From NCBI GenBank assembly GCA_964395095.1, contig CAYMZZ010000016.1:1-64000 (forward strand): a DNA stretch of 64,000 nucleotides, in the 5' to 3' direction. The translations under genes were made by a program, and so were the position numbers. Within the stretch, counting starts at the first letter, position 1; each line of letters opens with the position of its first letter. The notes under the pieces were generated by a model, which was not told the DNA's origin, did not search any database, and saw only the letters and a list, made by a program, of their open reading frames with translations. This document shows, piece by piece, positions 35,138-43,133 of this stretch. The stretch is from CAYMZZ01 sp964395095. GTDB lineage: Bacteria; Bacteroidota; Bacteroidia; Chitinophagales; Chitinophagaceae.

Positions 35138-35303
35138 AGAGTTGTAAGTAGTAAGTAGTAAGTTGTAAGTAGTAAGTAGTAAGTAGTAAGTTGTAAGTAG
35201 TAAGTAGTAGGTTGTAAGTAGGTTTTCCACTCCTCTAGACTTTCAACCTTAAACTTTCAACCTTAAACGATTCAACAAATAAACAAATAAACAAATCAAC
35301 AAA
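35138..35303. repeat. Heptamer array TAAGTAG plus octamer array AACAAATA
   Basis: GTAAGTAGTAAGTAGTAAGT units to ~35222, then TTTCAACCTTAAAC units, then octamers ACAAATAA/ACAAATCA ending at the stop of the MutS-like gene (35304) on the other strand. The spacer between the convergent genes thus has outward arrays at both ends. Confidence 0.85.
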
Positions 35304-37109
35304 TCATCTCTCTCCAATTATTCCCATCTTCTCCATCAAAAACGAAGCGCTTAGTTTGCTGCAGATGCCGGGCTTCAGGCGGTAATCAAACAGGAGTTCG
35401 TCGTTCACGATATTCGATTCAAAGCAAAAATTCTTTACATAGCCGGGATATTGTCCCTCGAGGTCCGCAACAGTAAGGTCGTGGGTGGCAATGATGCCGG
35501 TGGCTTTGGCGGCTACCAGCTTTCGGATGAGCCCCACCGTTCCTTTATGCTTGTCATGACTATTAGTGCCCCGCAAAATTTCGTCGAGCAAAATAAAGGT
35601 TCGCTCGCCGGATTCGAGGTTATGCATAATTGATTGCAGTCGTTTCAACTCGGCGTAGAAAAACGATTCACTGTCTTGAAGCGAATCGGTAATGCGCATG
35701 CTTACGCGGATGGCATAGGGATAGAAGCTAAACTTTGAGGCGCATACCACCGAACCCGCGCGGGCCAGCACCAGGTTGATACCGATGCTGCGCAGGAAGG
35801 TACTCTTGCCCGACATATTGGAACCCGTAAGAATGATGAATTTGGTTTCGCTGAATGAAATCGAATTCGGTATTCTTTTGGTTTCGCTGATCAAAGGGTG
35901 ACCCAGGTCTTCGGCCTCCCATTCTTCCTGTTCAATCAGCCGCGGCATACAGAAGCCGGGATTATTAAAAACGAGATTGGCAAAACTATTCAATGCTTCC
36001 ATCTCCCCCAGCGCCTCGAGCCAGTCCTGCACCTTATCGGCATTCTGCGCCTTCCATTGATCGAGGCGGTAAAGAATATGCACGTGAAAGAGAAATAAGC
36101 CGTTCAGTAGAATACTTACCGCCAGGTTTACGATGGTCTCCAGGTAATTGAAGAGTGAAGAGAGCCTCGCTATTCGACGCGAGGAAGGAAGACCTTTCAA
36201 TTGCAGGCGTTGCTGCAATTGCTGTAGCCAGGGCGATTGAAAGGGCGTGGATTCAATTTGTTTGAACTGCCCGGCAAATTGCTGCAGAACGGAAGTAACG
36301 CTGTTCGACAGCGATAACTGCCCGGTAATTTTTCGCCCAAACCCAAAGGCGACTGCCAGGTTCAGTACGAATCCCATATAGAAATAATTCAGGGCCGCTT
36401 CTTTTTCCGAAATTATATACCAGGCCAGGCATGCCAGTGAGGCGAGAGGAAAAATCCAAAGCAGCCGGTACGACCAGGCCGAAGAGAAAGTAAAGGGCGA
36501 CCGAAGCCATTGCCGCAACTGCTGCATCTCTTTTTCTTTGGTGTCGAGCAACACACCATGGGCCTGCAATTGCTGGCGAAAATCGGGTTGCCGGCTTAGT
36601 TCGGCAATGGCCTCCTGCCGGAGCGGAATAGCATCGGTATCGGGATGAAGCAGGGCTTTGGCCAGGGCCTGCTTGCCGAAGCCGGTGCTGCAGCGGTTCA
36701 GATAGGGATAGAGTCCGCCGTCGCCAAAGAGATCCAGATCATAAGAGTAAGCATGATGAGGGTCGGTAAACTCAGCTCCATTCGCAAAATGCCGGCTGCT
36801 TCCTTCCAGGAAAATGATCTCGTCCGCATTCAGTTGGGCCAGCGCCTTGTAATACCGCACTTCCTGCTGCAGCTTATCGTAATAGCGAATCAGGAACAGA
36901 AAAATGCCGAGGCTGGCCAGGGCGGCCAGGATAAAAGCCAGCTCGCCCGTTGCCAGGGATCGCCAGGCCAGCCACACAATCCCCACAAAGATCAACAGGC
37001 GAAAAAAGCTCATCCACTGCAATTGCCGGCCAAGCTGCCGGGCTTTCTCCTCAAACTGTTGCTGGCGTTTTCGGTAGAATCCGATACGATCAGGTGTTGT
37101 AGACGACAC
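35304..37109 (-). CDS. Membrane-anchored MutS-family ATPase
   Basis: 601 residues. The C-terminal third is a MutS ATPase: Walker A LTGSNMSGKSTFLRSIG (about 428-440), RITDSLQDSESFFYAELKRL, Walker B FILLDEILRGTNSHDK and THDLTVADLEG. It lacks the MutS mismatch-recognition domain. Five or so hydrophobic segments precede or interrupt the core (about 34-52, 59-78, 215-238, 244-262, 330-350), so it should sit in the inner membrane with the ATPase in the cytoplasm. Such membrane MutS relatives are widespread in Bacteroidota and uncharacterised. Start is GTG at 37109. Confidence 0.88.
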   Translation of the reverse strand: MSSTTPDRIGFYRKRQQQFEEKARQLGRQLQWMSFFRLLIFVGIVWLAWRSLATGELAFILAALASLGIFLFLIRYYDKLQQEVRYYKALAQLNADEIIFLEGSSRHFANGAEFTDPHHAYSYDLDLFGDGGLYPYLNRCSTGFGKQALAKALLHPDTDAIPLRQEAIAELSRQPDFRQQLQAHGVLLDTKEKEMQQLRQWLRSPFTFSSAWSYRLLWIFPLASLACLAWYIISEKEAALNYFYMGFVLNLAVAFGFGRKITGQLSLSNSVTSVLQQFAGQFKQIESTPFQSPWLQQLQQRLQLKGLPSSRRIARLSSLFNYLETIVNLAVSILLNGLFLFHVHILYRLDQWKAQNADKVQDWLEALGEMEALNSFANLVFNNPGFCMPRLIEQEEWEAEDLGHPLISETKRIPNSISFSETKFIILTGSNMSGKSTFLRSIGINLVLARAGSVVCASKFSFYPYAIRVSMRITDSLQDSESFFYAELKRLQSIMHNLESGERTFILLDEILRGTNSHDKHKGTVGLIRKLVAAKATGIIATHDLTVADLEGQYPGYVKNFCFESNIVNDELLFDYRLKPGICSKLSASFLMEKMGIIGER

Positions 37110-37136
37110 GATTGTAGTTTTATTTCCGACATAGAA

Positions 37137-38177
37137 TTATTCTACCGGACATTTTTCGTGATAGTTGATCAGTTGTATGGGTGTGCGCGAAAATTCGTAG
37201 CCGGCATAGGTTCGGATTACTTCATCAAGCACTTCATTAATCGCATCTTCATCCGAAAGGGTCACCAGCTTTTGCCGGAACTCTTTAATATTGGGTAGGC
37301 CCTTGAGGTAATTGGTATAATGCCGACGCATTTCGTTGATGCCCACTACCGGGTTTTTCCATTCTACAGAAAGTCGCAGGTGTTTGCGGCAAACAGCTAC
37401 CCGGTCCTCCACCGTGGGTGGCGCCAGGTGCTCGCCGGTAGCCATAAAATGCTTGATCTCGCGAAATATCCAGGGATATCCGATGGCGGCGCGACCGATC
37501 ATGATGCCGTCGACGCCATAGCGGTTTTTGTAAGCCAGCGCTTTTTCGGGTGAGTCAATATCGCCATTACCAAATATGGGTATCTGTATCCGCGGGTTTT
37601 CCTTCACTTTCGCAATCAGGCTCCAGTCGGCCTCCCCCTTATACATCTGCATGCGGGTGCGGCCATGAATCGCCAGCGCTTTAATGCCCACATCCTGCAA
37701 GCGTTCCGCCACTTCTTCAATGTTCTTGCTGTTCTCATCCCAGCCCAGCCTTGTCTTCACGGTTACTGGCAGACTGGTCGACTTGACCACGGCGGATGTG
37801 AGGCGCACCATCAGGTCGATGTCCTTTAAAACACCGGCGCCGGCACCCTTCATCGCCACTTTCTTTACGGGGCAGCCAAAATTGATATCGAGCAGGTCGG
37901 GATTGGTAACTTCCACTATTTTGGCGGCCAGGGCCAGGCTTTCTTCGTCACCTCCAAATATCTGGATGCCGACGGGTCTTTCGTAATCGAAGATGTCGAG
38001 CTTTTTCCGGCTCTTGATCGCGTCCCGAATCAGGCCTTCAGAGGAGATGAATTCGGTGTACATGAGGTCGGCCCCATTGTCTTTGCACACCGCCCGAAAA
38101 GGGGGATCACTCACATCCTCCATGGGAGCGAGCAGCAGGGGGAAATCGGGAAGCGATATGTTATCTATTTTCACCAT
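37137..38177 (-). CDS. dusB: tRNA-dihydrouridine synthase
   Basis: FMN-dependent reduction of uridine to dihydrouridine in tRNA. About 346 residues: LLLAPMEDVSDPPFR at the N-terminus, LDINFGCPVKKVAMKGAGAG, ALAIHGRTRMQMYKGEADW and GIMIGRAAIGYPWIFREI. The start is set at ATG 38177 (MVKIDNISLPDF); an in-frame start 24 bp upstream is possible. The DusB assignment rests on overall similarity; it is 27 bp upstream of the MutS-like gene on the same strand. Confidence 0.92.
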   Translation of the reverse strand: MVKIDNISLPDFPLLLAPMEDVSDPPFRAVCKDNGADLMYTEFISSEGLIRDAIKSRKKLDIFDYERPVGIQIFGGDEESLALAAKIVEVTNPDLLDINFGCPVKKVAMKGAGAGVLKDIDLMVRLTSAVVKSTSLPVTVKTRLGWDENSKNIEEVAERLQDVGIKALAIHGRTRMQMYKGEADWSLIAKVKENPRIQIPIFGNGDIDSPEKALAYKNRYGVDGIMIGRAAIGYPWIFREIKHFMATGEHLAPPTVEDRVAVCRKHLRLSVEWKNPVVGINEMRRHYTNYLKGLPNIKEFRQKLVTLSDEDAINEVLDEVIRTYAGYEFSRTPIQLINYHEKCPVE

Positions 38178-38253
38178 GGTTCCTAAAGCACGGGCATTCA
38201 TTCAATTAAAAAAGAAAAGCGCTTTGTGTGGGCCGCATCTGCGGCGGGTCGCC

Positions 38254-38261
38254 TATTTTTG
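38254..38261 (+). promoter_or_regulatory. -7 promoter box TATTTTTG
   Basis: TAnnTTTG match 33 bp before the CAAX protease ATG at 38295; supports that start and probably serves the protease-cdsA pair. Confidence 0.55.
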
Positions 38262-38294
38262 AACCTGCAAATTTACAGTTTTATACAGAAACCT

Positions 38295-39203
38295 ATGTAC
38301 GATCAGGATTCGAAGGGCATTTCCTATACGGCGGGATTTTTTATGGTTATTGCTTTCGCTATAGCGGGGCTGATGATGGCCACGGTATTTAGTGGCGCCA
38401 TCTGGTCGCAGGCCACGGGGCTCGACCTGCAGGCGCTCAGCGAAACCGGATTTAAGGCCGAACATAAGAATGTGCTCCGCATGGTGCAGGTGATAACAGC
38501 CCTGCTGGGCTTTCTGCTGCCGGCACTGGTAACGGCTCATCTGCTCAACCGCCGACCCCTGAAGTTGATGGGTTTCCAGGGCCGATTCAGCGCCGCGCAG
38601 GTGGGGCTCGGAATATTAATACTGGCCGCGGCCATTTTCGTGGCTTCGGGATTGTCGGATATCACCCGTCAGCTACCCATTCCTGAAAGCTGGCAAAAGG
38701 ATTTTGCCGAACTGGAAAATGACTATAACCGGCAGGTAGGGGCCACACTTGGACTGAATACCATTCCCGATCTGTTGATCGCACTGGTAGTGATGGCTTT
38801 TTTGCCGGCTCTTTGTGAAGAAGCGCTATTCAGGGGAGGCATGCAAAACTTTTTGGCAAGGGGTACGGGTAAACCCTGGCTGGCTATTGTCGTTAGCAGC
38901 ATCCTCTTCAGCCTGGCCCATTTTTCCTTTTACGGATTTTTGTCGCGGGTGGTGCTGGGTATGGCCCTGGGCGTTATGTTTCAGTATTCAGGTCGCTTAT
39001 GGATCAGTATTATCGCGCATTTCCTGAACAATGGACTCTTGATCGTATTGCTTTATGTAAACCTGCAGCGTGGCGGATCGGTTCAGGAAATGATGGAAAG
39101 CAATAAGGGCAACTGGCTGGGATTGCTGGCGATTCCGGTATTCATCGTATTGATCTACGCTTTTAAACGTGCGAGCGCCGCCATACGATCTACCCATCAA
39201 TAA
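38295..39203 (+). CDS. CPBP (CAAX/Abi) family intramembrane metalloprotease
   Basis: 302 residues, about eight membrane helices. The catalytic motif is EEALFRGGMQ (E175, E176, R180), then FSLAHFSFYGFLSRVVLG (metal His) and HFLNNG. The family includes eukaryotic Rce1 and bacterial proteins linked to bacteriocin self-immunity, but the client here is unknown. Starts at MYDQDSKG; only 6 bp separate it from cdsA, so they are co-transcribed. Confidence 0.92.
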   Translation: MYDQDSKGISYTAGFFMVIAFAIAGLMMATVFSGAIWSQATGLDLQALSETGFKAEHKNVLRMVQVITALLGFLLPALVTAHLLNRRPLKLMGFQGRFSAAQVGLGILILAAAIFVASGLSDITRQLPIPESWQKDFAELENDYNRQVGATLGLNTIPDLLIALVVMAFLPALCEEALFRGGMQNFLARGTGKPWLAIVVSSILFSLAHFSFYGFLSRVVLGMALGVMFQYSGRLWISIIAHFLNNGLLIVLLYVNLQRGGSVQEMMESNKGNWLGLLAIPVFIVLIYAFKRASAAIRSTHQ

Positions 39204-39209
39204 ACCACC

Positions 39210-40100
39210 ATGGCATTCAACGTAAAAGTATTTCAGACCAGGGCATTAACGGCTATTGTATTCGTGGCCGTGATGTTGACGGGCCTGCTATGGAATCGCT
39301 GGAGCTTTCTGTTACTTTTTAGTATCATCCATTTCGGTTGCTGGTGGGAATATTTTAACCTGATAGAAAAGATCCGTAGAACCTCCATCAATCCCTTCAT
39401 TCGCCAGGGATTCATGCTGATGGGCTATGGAGCCATGCTATATGGATGTGGTGCCGGTTTTGGCATATCCGGCTATTCACTATCGCAGAACCTGCCCCTG
39501 CCGGTATCCGCCGCGGGCTTTGCCATGTTGCTGATCGGCATTTTTCAAAAAGAACCGGTCGACCTGAAAGCCATGGGCATGTCGGCGCTTGGTTGGATCT
39601 ATATTTCGTTGAGCTGGGGCATGATGATGGCGCTGTATTCAACAGATATGGTTGTGGATTCAGGCTCAGCGCAGCCATTCCGCGTGGCAGGAAACTTCCT
39701 TCCCCTGGTCATTATCGCGAGTATCTGGGTCAACGATACCATGGCCTATATCGTGGGATCCTTCATCGGCAAAACTCCGCTATCACCCATTTCGCCAAAA
39801 AAAACCTGGGAAGGTACGGTGGGTGGCATACTACTTAGCGTGCTGGTAGTAGCCCTCTTGTTCAGCCTGATGGGTCCGGGCCAGATTACCTGGCCATTTG
39901 CCGGTTGGATGGCCGCCATCGCCCTCGTGGCTTCCATTACGGGCACCCTGGGCGATCTGCTGGAATCGAAACTCAAGCGCATGGCGGGTGTGAAAGATAG
40001 CGGATCATTTATGCCCGGCCATGGAGGTTTTCTCGACCGCTTCGATTCCCTATTGTTGGCTACAACATCGGTGGGAATTTTGATTTTCCTGTTTTGGTGA
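39210..40100 (+). CDS. cdsA: Phosphatidate cytidylyltransferase
   Basis: Makes CDP-diacylglycerol from phosphatidate and CTP for phospholipid synthesis. 296 residues, about eight membrane helices; the family signature is complete: KDSGSFMPGHGGFLDRFD after SKLKRMAGV. The partner psd follows 61 bp later with its own promoter box, so this is a phosphatidylethanolamine-synthesis pair. Confidence 0.96.
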   Translation: MAFNVKVFQTRALTAIVFVAVMLTGLLWNRWSFLLLFSIIHFGCWWEYFNLIEKIRRTSINPFIRQGFMLMGYGAMLYGCGAGFGISGYSLSQNLPLPVSAAGFAMLLIGIFQKEPVDLKAMGMSALGWIYISLSWGMMMALYSTDMVVDSGSAQPFRVAGNFLPLVIIASIWVNDTMAYIVGSFIGKTPLSPISPKKTWEGTVGGILLSVLVVALLFSLMGPGQITWPFAGWMAAIALVASITGTLGDLLESKLKRMAGVKDSGSFMPGHGGFLDRFDSLLLATTSVGILIFLFW

Positions 40101-40136
40101 GAAGTATCAAATTCGGGCACAGAATCGATAAACCAG

Positions 40137-40144
40137 TATCTTTG
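40137..40144 (+). promoter_or_regulatory. -7 promoter box TATCTTTG for psd
   Basis: Perfect TAnnTTTG match 17 bp before the psd start codon. Confidence 0.6.
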
Positions 40145-40161
40145 CTCTTCAATTTTACGCT

Positions 40162-40818
40162 ATGACGATCCACAAGGAAGGATATCCATCTATTGCCTGG
40201 GCAGCCATCATCTTTGGCGTGGTGAACCTGCTCTCTTTCTACCTGATCAGTTTCGACTGGCCGGCCATCAGCGCATTGATTTTTGTGCTGACGCTGGGGC
40301 TGCTCCTCTTTATCATTTCCTTTTTCCGCATACCCAACCGGCAGTTGACCATCAACGAAAACGCGATTGTAGCCCCTGCCGACGGCAAAGTGGTAGCTAT
40401 TGAAGAAGTGGATGCCGATGAATACTTCAACGACCGTCGCATACAGGTTTCCATATTCATGAGCCCGCTCAATGTGCACGTGAACCGCAATCCCGTTACC
40501 GGCGATGTGGTGTACAGTCAATACCATAAAGGCAAATACCTGGTAGCCTGGCATCCCAAATCCTCTACCGAAAACGAAAGGCATACCGTTGTGTATCGCA
40601 AGAATGGAAAAGAAATTTTGACCAAACAGATTGCGGGTGCGCTGGCCAAGCGAATTGTCAACTATCTCAGTGCCGGACAGCCGGTAAAGCAAACCGAAGA
40701 GATGGGGTTCATTAAATTTGGTTCGCGGGTCGACCTGCTGTTGCCACTCGACGCGAAGGTGAAAGTGAAGATAGGCGATAAGCCCAAAGGCGGAGTAACC
40801 GTGGTGGCGGAGTGGTAA
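40162..40818 (+). CDS. psd: Phosphatidylserine decarboxylase, short form
   Basis: Converts phosphatidylserine to phosphatidylethanolamine. 218 residues, the short prokaryotic form. Two N-terminal hydrophobic segments (about 9-50) are followed by VAPADGKVV, FMSPLNVHVNRNPVTGDVVY, HKGKYLVAWHPKSSTENERH and the self-cleavage site FGSRVDLLLP, where G187-S188 should be cut and S188 become the pyruvoyl group. Confidence 0.95.
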   Translation: MTIHKEGYPSIAWAAIIFGVVNLLSFYLISFDWPAISALIFVLTLGLLLFIISFFRIPNRQLTINENAIVAPADGKVVAIEEVDADEYFNDRRIQVSIFMSPLNVHVNRNPVTGDVVYSQYHKGKYLVAWHPKSSTENERHTVVYRKNGKEILTKQIAGALAKRIVNYLSAGQPVKQTEEMGFIKFGSRVDLLLPLDAKVKVKIGDKPKGGVTVVAEW

Positions 40819-40838
40819 GAATCCTAGCCTCCTTTCAT

Positions 40839-41540
40839 TCAGAATATATTTTCCAGGTCTTTTAGGGAATGCACTTCATAAGTGGCGCGGATAGGTGTTG
40901 TAATCTTCTTGTAGTTTACAAAAACCTGGTCCATGCCCGCATTAATGCCGCCCTGTATATCCACTTCCGGTGTATCGCCGATCATGATGCTTTGGGATGG
41001 GTCGGCTCCGGTTTTGTGAAAGGCGTAATCAAAAATCTCCTTATTGGGTTTCAGGCTTTGTGAACCTTCGGATGTAATGACCTCACCGAAATAAGGGGCC
41101 AAACCCGAATGGTGCAGCTTCTTATGTTGCACTTCTTCAAAGCCATTGGTGATCAGGTGTAGCTGGTATTGCTTATCGCGCAGGTAGTTCAGCAATTCAA
41201 TGCTATGCGGGAAAACCCGGTTGCGGGTGGGCAGTAGTTTCAGGAATTCCACATTCATCGTTTGCGCCAGCGCTTCATCCGCAATCTTAAAGTCGAGCAG
41301 GCTGAGCCACATGCGTTTCACGCGCAACTCCTCCTGCTTCACATATCCTTTGCGATACCGCTCCCAAAGGCGCTCATTATGTACCAGGTAATTTTGATAG
41401 AATCGTTCAAAATCATGGATTCCTTTTTCTTCCAGCTTCAGTTCCGTGAACAAATGCTCCAGCGTATGGCGTGCGTTGGCATCAAAATCCCAAAGGGTAT
41501 GATCAAGGTCGAAGAACAGGTGCACATATTTTCGTTTCAT
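40839..41540 (-). CDS. YjjG-type HAD nucleotidase
   Basis: 233 residues of the HAD superfamily: motif I FFDLDHTLWDF with nucleophile Asp, helical cap, motif II LITNGFEEVQ, Lys in SLKPNKEIF, motif III GDTPEVDIQGG. The match is best to YjjG, a pyrimidine 5'-nucleotidase that removes noncanonical nucleotides. ATG 41540 lies 5 bp after a TAACTTTG box; the frame opens 36 bp upstream but across that box. Confidence 0.88.
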   Translation of the reverse strand: MKRKYVHLFFDLDHTLWDFDANARHTLEHLFTELKLEEKGIHDFERFYQNYLVHNERLWERYRKGYVKQEELRVKRMWLSLLDFKIADEALAQTMNVEFLKLLPTRNRVFPHSIELLNYLRDKQYQLHLITNGFEEVQHKKLHHSGLAPYFGEVITSEGSQSLKPNKEIFDYAFHKTGADPSQSIMIGDTPEVDIQGGINAGMDQVFVNYKKITTPIRATYEVHSLKDLENIF

Positions 41541-41545
41541 CCCTA

Positions 41546-41553
41546 CAAAGTTA
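41546..41553 (-). promoter_or_regulatory. -7 promoter box TAACTTTG, 5 bp before nucleotidase ATG
   Basis: On the minus strand TAACTTTG then TAGGG then ATG. The 5-bp gap implies an almost leaderless mRNA. Confidence 0.65.
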
Positions 41554-41621
41554 GGCATGCAGGAGGGATGAACCATTTATTCGGTAAAAATGTTCGTACT
41601 TCGTAATACAATCAAATTGTT

Positions 41622-42323
41622 ATGACGATTCTGGTAACAGGCGCATCGAGGGGTATTGGCAAGGCCATTGCCGCGGAATTTGCGGGTGCGGGTTATGATC
41701 TTATCCTTAGTTCGCGCAGCGAAGTGGCGCTGTATAAGGCAATGGAAGAATTGCAAACCCATTTTCCCGCATGCAATATTCGTGCGAGTGCTTATGATCT
41801 GTCGGTAGCGGGTGAGGCTCAGAAGCTGGGCCAGTGGGTAATGGAAGGCGGGGCGCTGCCTGATGTACTGGTCAACAATGCGGGTGTGTTTTTACCCGGA
41901 TCGGTGCACAACGAACCGGAAGGAACCCTGGAAACATTGATGCAGGTAAACTTCACCAGTGCCTATCACCTCACCCGATTGCTGCTACCCGGCATGATGG
42001 AAAGAAAAAGCGGTCATATTTTCAATATCTGTTCCATAGCCGCGCTGAAGGCCTATCCCAATGGCGGATCCTATAGCATCAGCAAATTTGCCTTATACGG
42101 ATTTAGCCAGAACCTGCGCGATGAAATGAAGCCGCATGGTATAAAAGTAACCGCCGTGCTGTCTGGTGCAGTGAATACAGATTCCTGGGCGGGCTTCGAC
42201 AATCGCGATCACCGGATCATGGAATCGGAAGATATTGCGAAGATGGTGATGGCTGCATCCAGGCTTTCTCCCGGCGCCTGCGTGGAAGACATTGTACTCC
42301 GCCCACAATTAGGGGACTTGTAA
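41622..42323 (+). CDS. Short-chain dehydrogenase/reductase (SDR)
   Basis: 233 residues, classical SDR: TGASRGIGKAIAAE (cofactor loop), LVNNAGVF, catalytic S (ICSIAA) and Y-x3-K in SYSISKFAL. Arg/Ser near the cofactor loop end (SSRSEVAL) suggests NADP(H). Substrate unknown; similar proteins include 3-oxoacyl and sepiapterin-type reductases. Cytoplasmic. Confidence 0.9.
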   Translation: MTILVTGASRGIGKAIAAEFAGAGYDLILSSRSEVALYKAMEELQTHFPACNIRASAYDLSVAGEAQKLGQWVMEGGALPDVLVNNAGVFLPGSVHNEPEGTLETLMQVNFTSAYHLTRLLLPGMMERKSGHIFNICSIAALKAYPNGGSYSISKFALYGFSQNLRDEMKPHGIKVTAVLSGAVNTDSWAGFDNRDHRIMESEDIAKMVMAASRLSPGACVEDIVLRPQLGDL

Positions 42324-42348
42324 TCCCGAAACCAATAATACTCCTGCT

Positions 42349-43047
42349 ATGAAACGTTTATTACTCCTGCTAAGCTTCTCAGGCATTTTATTAGTAGAAG
42401 CTATCGGACAAACAGTTACCTGGAAGGGCCGTGATTTTGAGCTAAAGAACGTTACAGCTTCGCTCGTTCAATTAAATGGGGAAGATGTTTTGAAGTTGGA
42501 GCGGGATCTTTCAGCATTGCCATTTGATGAAAATAACCTGTCTGCTACGGTGGACGAACCTACTTATGCAAAAATTAAGGATAGCAGTTTCCGGAACGGT
42601 ACCATTGAAGTAAAAGTATTAAGTCGCATTCAACAGCCATCGCCTTTTGAGGCGGCCCGTGGGTTCATTGGGGTGGCATTCCGAATAACTGCTAATGATT
42701 CAGCCTTTGAATCCATATATCTGAGGCCTACCAATGGGCGATCAGAAAATCAGTTTGCTCGGAATCATACCGTTCAGTATTATTCTTACCCGGATTTCAA
42801 ATTTGATCGCTTAAGAAGGGAATTTCCGGGTGTTTATGAGACCTATGCCGATGTGGGTCTTGATGAGTGGATTACCATTCGAATAGAAGTGGAAGATGCG
42901 AAAGCCAGCTTGTTTATCAACAACCAGGAAAGTCCCAACTTTATAGTGAATGGCTTAAAGGGGAAAAACCAATTGGGAGCCATCGGCTTATGGGTAGATA
43001 TTGGAACCGAAGGGTATTTCAAAGATTTACGAATAAGTCAGAAGTAA
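42349..43047 (+). CDS. Exported concanavalin-like (laminin-G/DUF1080-like) protein
   Basis: 232 residues with signal peptide (LLLLLSFSGILLVEAIGQ). The mature part looks like a jelly-roll lectin/glucanase fold: SFRNGTIEVKVLSR, FIGVAFRITANDSAFESIYLRP, EWITIRIEVEDAKASLFINNQ and LGAIGLWVDIGTEGYFKDL. No catalytic residues are evident; carbohydrate binding is a guess. 25 bp after the SDR gene. Confidence 0.75.
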   Translation: MKRLLLLLSFSGILLVEAIGQTVTWKGRDFELKNVTASLVQLNGEDVLKLERDLSALPFDENNLSATVDEPTYAKIKDSSFRNGTIEVKVLSRIQQPSPFEAARGFIGVAFRITANDSAFESIYLRPTNGRSENQFARNHTVQYYSYPDFKFDRLRREFPGVYETYADVGLDEWITIRIEVEDAKASLFINNQESPNFIVNGLKGKNQLGAIGLWVDIGTEGYFKDLRISQK

Positions 43048-43133
43048 TCCGGGGTATAATTTCTCGCGCTCATGTAATTTTTAGGTATGCATTACCGATG
43101 AAGGATTATTTTTAGCAGCACCCATATTTTCTT

